From Kordia aestuariivivens (lineage in GTDB: Bacteria > Bacteroidota > Bacteroidia > Flavobacteriales > Flavobacteriaceae): DNA of 64,000 nucleotides. Position 1 is the stretch's first letter. The number at the start of each line of letters is the position of its first letter. The translations under genes were made by a program, and so were the position numbers. The DNA is taken from NCBI RefSeq assembly GCF_014397005.1, contig NZ_JACGWS010000002.1, forward strand, positions 372,001 to 436,000, read 5' to 3'. The notes under the pieces are model-generated. The model did no database searches. It saw only the letters and a program-made list of their open reading frames with translations, and was not told the origin of the DNA. Below are positions 61,816-64,000 of this stretch, piece by piece.

Positions 61816-62874
61816 TTATTTATCAGCGAGCGAGTTTAGTAAGAATTTTTGAGAATACTCAATTTCCGTTTTCAAAATAGAATTAATTGGTTTGTAGTCT
61901 ATATTCGTGTTGAATAAATCGGCTACATCTTCACTTTTTTCAATAACTCTATTTTCAAGGTTAATTCTCTTCAAGAAATCTAAGCATTTGTTTTTTCGGT
62001 GGCTATTTAGGAACATCATAAAATCTCTTTGAAACTTTACAGAGAAAAGTAAACCATGAAACATACATGTAACTACCATATTGGCATTTTTCATATAGCC
62101 CATCCACTGAAAAGGAGATAATGTGATGATGTTTTTATCGCACCAATCATACGGTTTTCCTAAAGAAATTATGGTGAGATTTTTTTCTTTTGCAATCTTT
62201 TTTATACTCGCTATGACATCTTGCGAAGGTTCAAGCTTATCAGAATAAAATATAATGTAGTTTTTGATAGATGGTTCCTTAATCTCTTTATTGAAATTAT
62301 ATATTAAGGTTGGGTCTAAAACTAAATGAGGTCCTTTTTTAGCATCCGGACGCGCTAATTTAGCGAAGTTTAAGGTGTTGTGATCTCTAGCACCGACATG
62401 TTTAAAATTCTTCATTAATCTTAAAATTGACCTTGGATGCTGTTTGTCGAAATTATCGGGTCCTAAACTTGCGGCATACGCAATGATGGTTTCTGCATTT
62501 ATATTATCAGAGAAATAGGTAGTATCCAAACCTCCCCATTCTTGTGTATAACACCAAATTTGATCACTACCAATGATAACTTTATCAGACTTAATATTTT
62601 TAAGATCCGTCGACACGCATATCGGTTTTGTCCTTTTTAGTTTTCGTTGGTGACGTTTAAAATTTAAAACCTTACCCAAGATTCTAAGACGTAATATGAA
62701 ATTTTGAGCACCTAGCTTTAGCTCTTCATTAAATTCATTTTTGATGCTTTTCTTACTTCTGTAATTTAAGAATTCATTTTCTAATCCATTCGCTATTAAA
62801 AACTTATGTAATGCATAGGCTTGTAAATAAGCTCCGTAATTGTAGCAGTCAAAAAATGTTAATATTCTAATCAT
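61816..62874 (-). CDS. Polysaccharide pyruvyl transferase family protein
   Basis: A 352-residue protein. The start (ILTFFDCYNYGAYLQAYAL) and the centre (KVIIGSDQIWCYT, IAYAASLGPD, HVGARDHNTL) match the polysaccharide pyruvyl transferase fold. The C-terminal third has VVTCMFHGLLFSVKF, with the His near the pyruvate-binding site. It adds a pyruvyl ketal to sugars of surface glycans, or acts on a related substrate. Confidence 0.82.
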   Translation of the reverse strand: MIRILTFFDCYNYGAYLQAYALHKFLIANGLENEFLNYRSKKSIKNEFNEELKLGAQNFILRLRILGKVLNFKRHQRKLKRTKPICVSTDLKNIKSDKVIIGSDQIWCYTQEWGGLDTTYFSDNINAETIIAYAASLGPDNFDKQHPRSILRLMKNFKHVGARDHNTLNFAKLARPDAKKGPHLVLDPTLIYNFNKEIKEPSIKNYIIFYSDKLEPSQDVIASIKKIAKEKNLTIISLGKPYDWCDKNIITLSPFQWMGYMKNANMVVTCMFHGLLFSVKFQRDFMMFLNSHRKNKCLDFLKRINLENRVIEKSEDVADLFNTNIDYKPINSILKTEIEYSQKFLLNSLADK

Positions 62875-63104
62875 AATTAATGTGTAATCTAATTATTCGT
62901 TTGTTGTATGTTCAAAATAGGTGCTTTGAACAAAGATGGTCAATTGTTTTCGGTTTTGGAATTTTTTTATTGTTTCTAGTTTTCTGACTATTTAGTTTAG
63001 GAACGTTTTATTTTTATAATGATATATATTTTAAGAAAATATTTTAGTAATATTCATTCTTTTTATTCTAACTTGTCTGCTTATTCATATAAATATTTAA
63101 AATC
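62875..63104. other. Gene-free leader of the peptide array
   Basis: No coding frame. The second half (63023-63104) is homologous to the leaders of the next two precursors, including TATTTTAAGAAAATATT and TTATTCTAACTTGT just before the ATG, so the promoter is likely here. Confidence 0.5.
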
Positions 63105-63306
63105 ATGAAAAAAAAGAAATTAAAAATTTTAAAACTTAACAAAAGTGCAGTTTCAATCTTCGACTCAATTTTAGGAGGTAGAGAAAATTGTTCTGATGGA
63201 GAAACTTGTCCTGATAATGGACTAAATAAACCAATCAGAAATTCATAACATTATAGACTGTTATACACACCAAGATGCATCTTGGTGTTGGGTAATAAAT
63301 AAATAA
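63105..63306 (+). pseudogene. Lanthipeptide-like precursor, copy 1, frameshifted
   Basis: ATG 63105 opens MKKKKLKILKLNKSAVSIFD and SILGGRENCSDGETC, but the frame ends at TAA 63248 after 47 residues. In the +1 frame from 63250 the text continues IIDCYTHQDASWCWVINK, which matches the intact copy 2 (DIMDCYTQQDASWCW). A deletion around 63228-63240 explains this. The leader is intact and the core end is lost, so the product is probably inactive or altered. Confidence 0.75.
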
Positions 63307-63444
63307 AAGAGGCTGTCTGAAAAGCTTTAAAAAGCGTCATTCTGAACTTGATTCAGAATCTCATCATACTGATTTTCAATGATTATGAGAAACCGAATCA
63401 AGTTCGGTTTGACGAAACTTTGACTTTTTAGACAGCCTCTTTTT
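63305..63444. repeat. 140-bp imperfect palindrome (MITE-like)
   Basis: The left arm starts AAAAGAGGCTGTCTGAAAAG; the right arm is its near complement, ending AGACAGCCTCTTTT, with about 59-base arms and a short centre. The arms contain GAACTTGATTCAG, which also appears near 19990. It can also act as a two-way terminator. Confidence 0.75.
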
Positions 63445-63584
63445 ATGATAGTAAACGTTCGTAATTTTTAGTCTCTATGTATTCTATACCAAGAAGCGCT
63501 TCAATATATTTTAAGAAAATATTCTAGTAACATTCATTCTTTTTATTCTAACTTGTATGCTTATTAATTTAAATATTTAAAATC

Positions 63585-63773
63585 ATGAAAAAAAAGAAGC
63601 TTAAAACTTTAAGACTTAACAAAAGTGCAATTTCAGTCTTCGACTCAATTTTAGGAGGTAGAGCAGATTGTTCTGATGGAGGAACTTGTAATGATAAACC
63701 AATTGAACCAGCTAATAATTCTGACATTATGGACTGTTATACACAACAAGATGCATCTTGGTGTTGGGAATAA
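63585..63773 (+). CDS. Lanthipeptide-like precursor, copy 2, intact
   Basis: A 62-residue peptide. The leader MKKKKLKTLRLNKSAISVFD and SILGG belongs to the LxLNKxxIS class. The core RADCSDGGTC, NNSDIMDCYTQQDASWCWE has four Cys and several Ser/Thr, suitable for thioether rings. Its end DASWCW is kept in the frameshifted copy 1, showing that part is under constraint or recently shared. Followed by a hairpin at 63781. Confidence 0.72.
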   Translation: MKKKKLKTLRLNKSAISVFDSILGGRADCSDGGTCNDKPIEPANNSDIMDCYTQQDASWCWE

Positions 63774-63780
63774 AAAAAAT

Positions 63781-63808
63781 AAAAAGCAAACTTCGGTTTG
63801 CTTTTTTT
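63781..63808 (+). terminator. Terminator of precursor copy 2
   Basis: AAAGCAAAC-TTCG-GTTTGCTTT followed by T residues, seven bases after the stop at 63773. Confidence 0.85.
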
Positions 63809-63946
63809 ATGAAGTAAACATTCGTAATTTTTAGTCTCTATGTATTCTATACCAAGAAGCGCTTCAATATTTTTTAAGAAAATATTCTAGTAACATTAAT
63901 TCTTTTATTCTAACTTGTATGATTATTAATTTAAATATTTCAAATC

Positions 63947-64000
63947 ATGAAAAAAAAGAAATTAAAAGTTTTAAAACTTAACAAAAATTCAATTTCAATT
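63947..64000 (+). CDS. Lanthipeptide-like precursor, copy 3, cut by window end
   Basis: ATG 63947 opens MKKKKLKVLKLNKNSISI, 18 residues, the same leader as copies 1 and 2. The core lies beyond the window. The leader region (63814-63946) is nearly identical to that of copy 2. Confidence 0.7.
   Translation, partial: MKKKKLKVLKLNKNSISI

Larger units (their letters stand above)
63451..64000. repeat. 363-bp tandem repeat unit of the peptide array
   Basis: GTAAACGTTCGTAATTTTTA (63451) recurs at 63814 with one change. Each unit holds a leader region, a precursor gene and a terminator. Copy 1 at 63105 is related but has been split by the palindrome at 63305. The array runs past the right edge. Confidence 0.75.

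Overview
The window looks like a low-GC chromosome segment from a marine member of the Flavobacteriaceae (Bacteroidota), probably close to Kordia. That placement is an inference. It rests on AT-rich DNA, a perfect Bacteroidota-type promoter (TTTG, 19 bp, TATATTTG) before the tRNA, an outer-membrane beta-barrel receptor of the TonB type, a CcsB-CcsA fusion, bacillithiol deacetylase BshB1, many lipoproteins, and families of small double-glycine peptides with leaders typical of Bacteroidota RiPP precursors. Most genes are ordinary chromosomal genes. Several sit in conserved Flavobacteriia arrangements: PIG-L deacetylase / 34-aa membrane protein / Na+ symporter (0.2-4.6 kb), DUF2520 / KdsC-like phosphatase / UbiA prenyltransferase / Maf (10.1-12.9 kb), and a LytS/LytTR-type sensor-regulator pair (18-19.9 kb).

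Layout. 0-4.7 kb: truncated lipoprotein, symporter operon. 4.8-5.9 kb: four orphan peptide precursors on the minus strand. 6-9.7 kb: M1 aminopeptidase and envelope proteins. 10-17.9 kb: housekeeping operon, small membrane proteins, truncated haemoglobin, cytochrome c synthase. 18-23.7 kb: two-component pair, OMP receptor, a LAS/MepA-like metallopeptidase. 23.7-31 kb: hypothetical proteins, duplicated double-glycine peptides, APH-aminotransferase fusion, CHAP protein, glutathione peroxidase. 31-36.6 kb: MATE exporter, trans-sulfuration enzyme, BshB1.

The most interesting part is 36.7-57.9 kb. An intact tRNA-His at 36711 is followed 10,456 bp later by an exact 46-bp copy of its 3' half (47200-47245), the signature of a site-specific insertion. 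The cargo has no recognisable integrase. It holds a secreted/membrane CHAT-TPR caspase-like protein, an ECF sigma factor with a TPR-tailed putative anti-sigma factor, two large unrecognised secreted proteins and an OmpA-like protein. Next to it lies a second block of about 10.6 kb, bounded by 54-bp terminator repeats. This block encodes a PspA/YjfJ membrane-stress module: YjfI-like DUF2170, PspA, SpeD, a K+ channel, DUF4178, a lipoprotein, a doubled DUF350, and two membrane-fused SpeE paralogues with a Tat-exported amine-oxidase-like flavoprotein. A divergent Xre regulator sits beside a palindromic operator.

From 57.9 to 62.9 kb lie an atypical ketoacyl synthase III, a NamZ-type exo-muramidase, an acyl carrier protein, a GT-B glycosyltransferase and a polysaccharide pyruvyl transferase. 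The window ends in a tandem array of lanthipeptide-like precursors: one frameshifted, one intact, one cut by the window edge. No modification enzymes (LanB/LanC/LanM) or peptidase-type exporter for any of these peptides lies inside the window.
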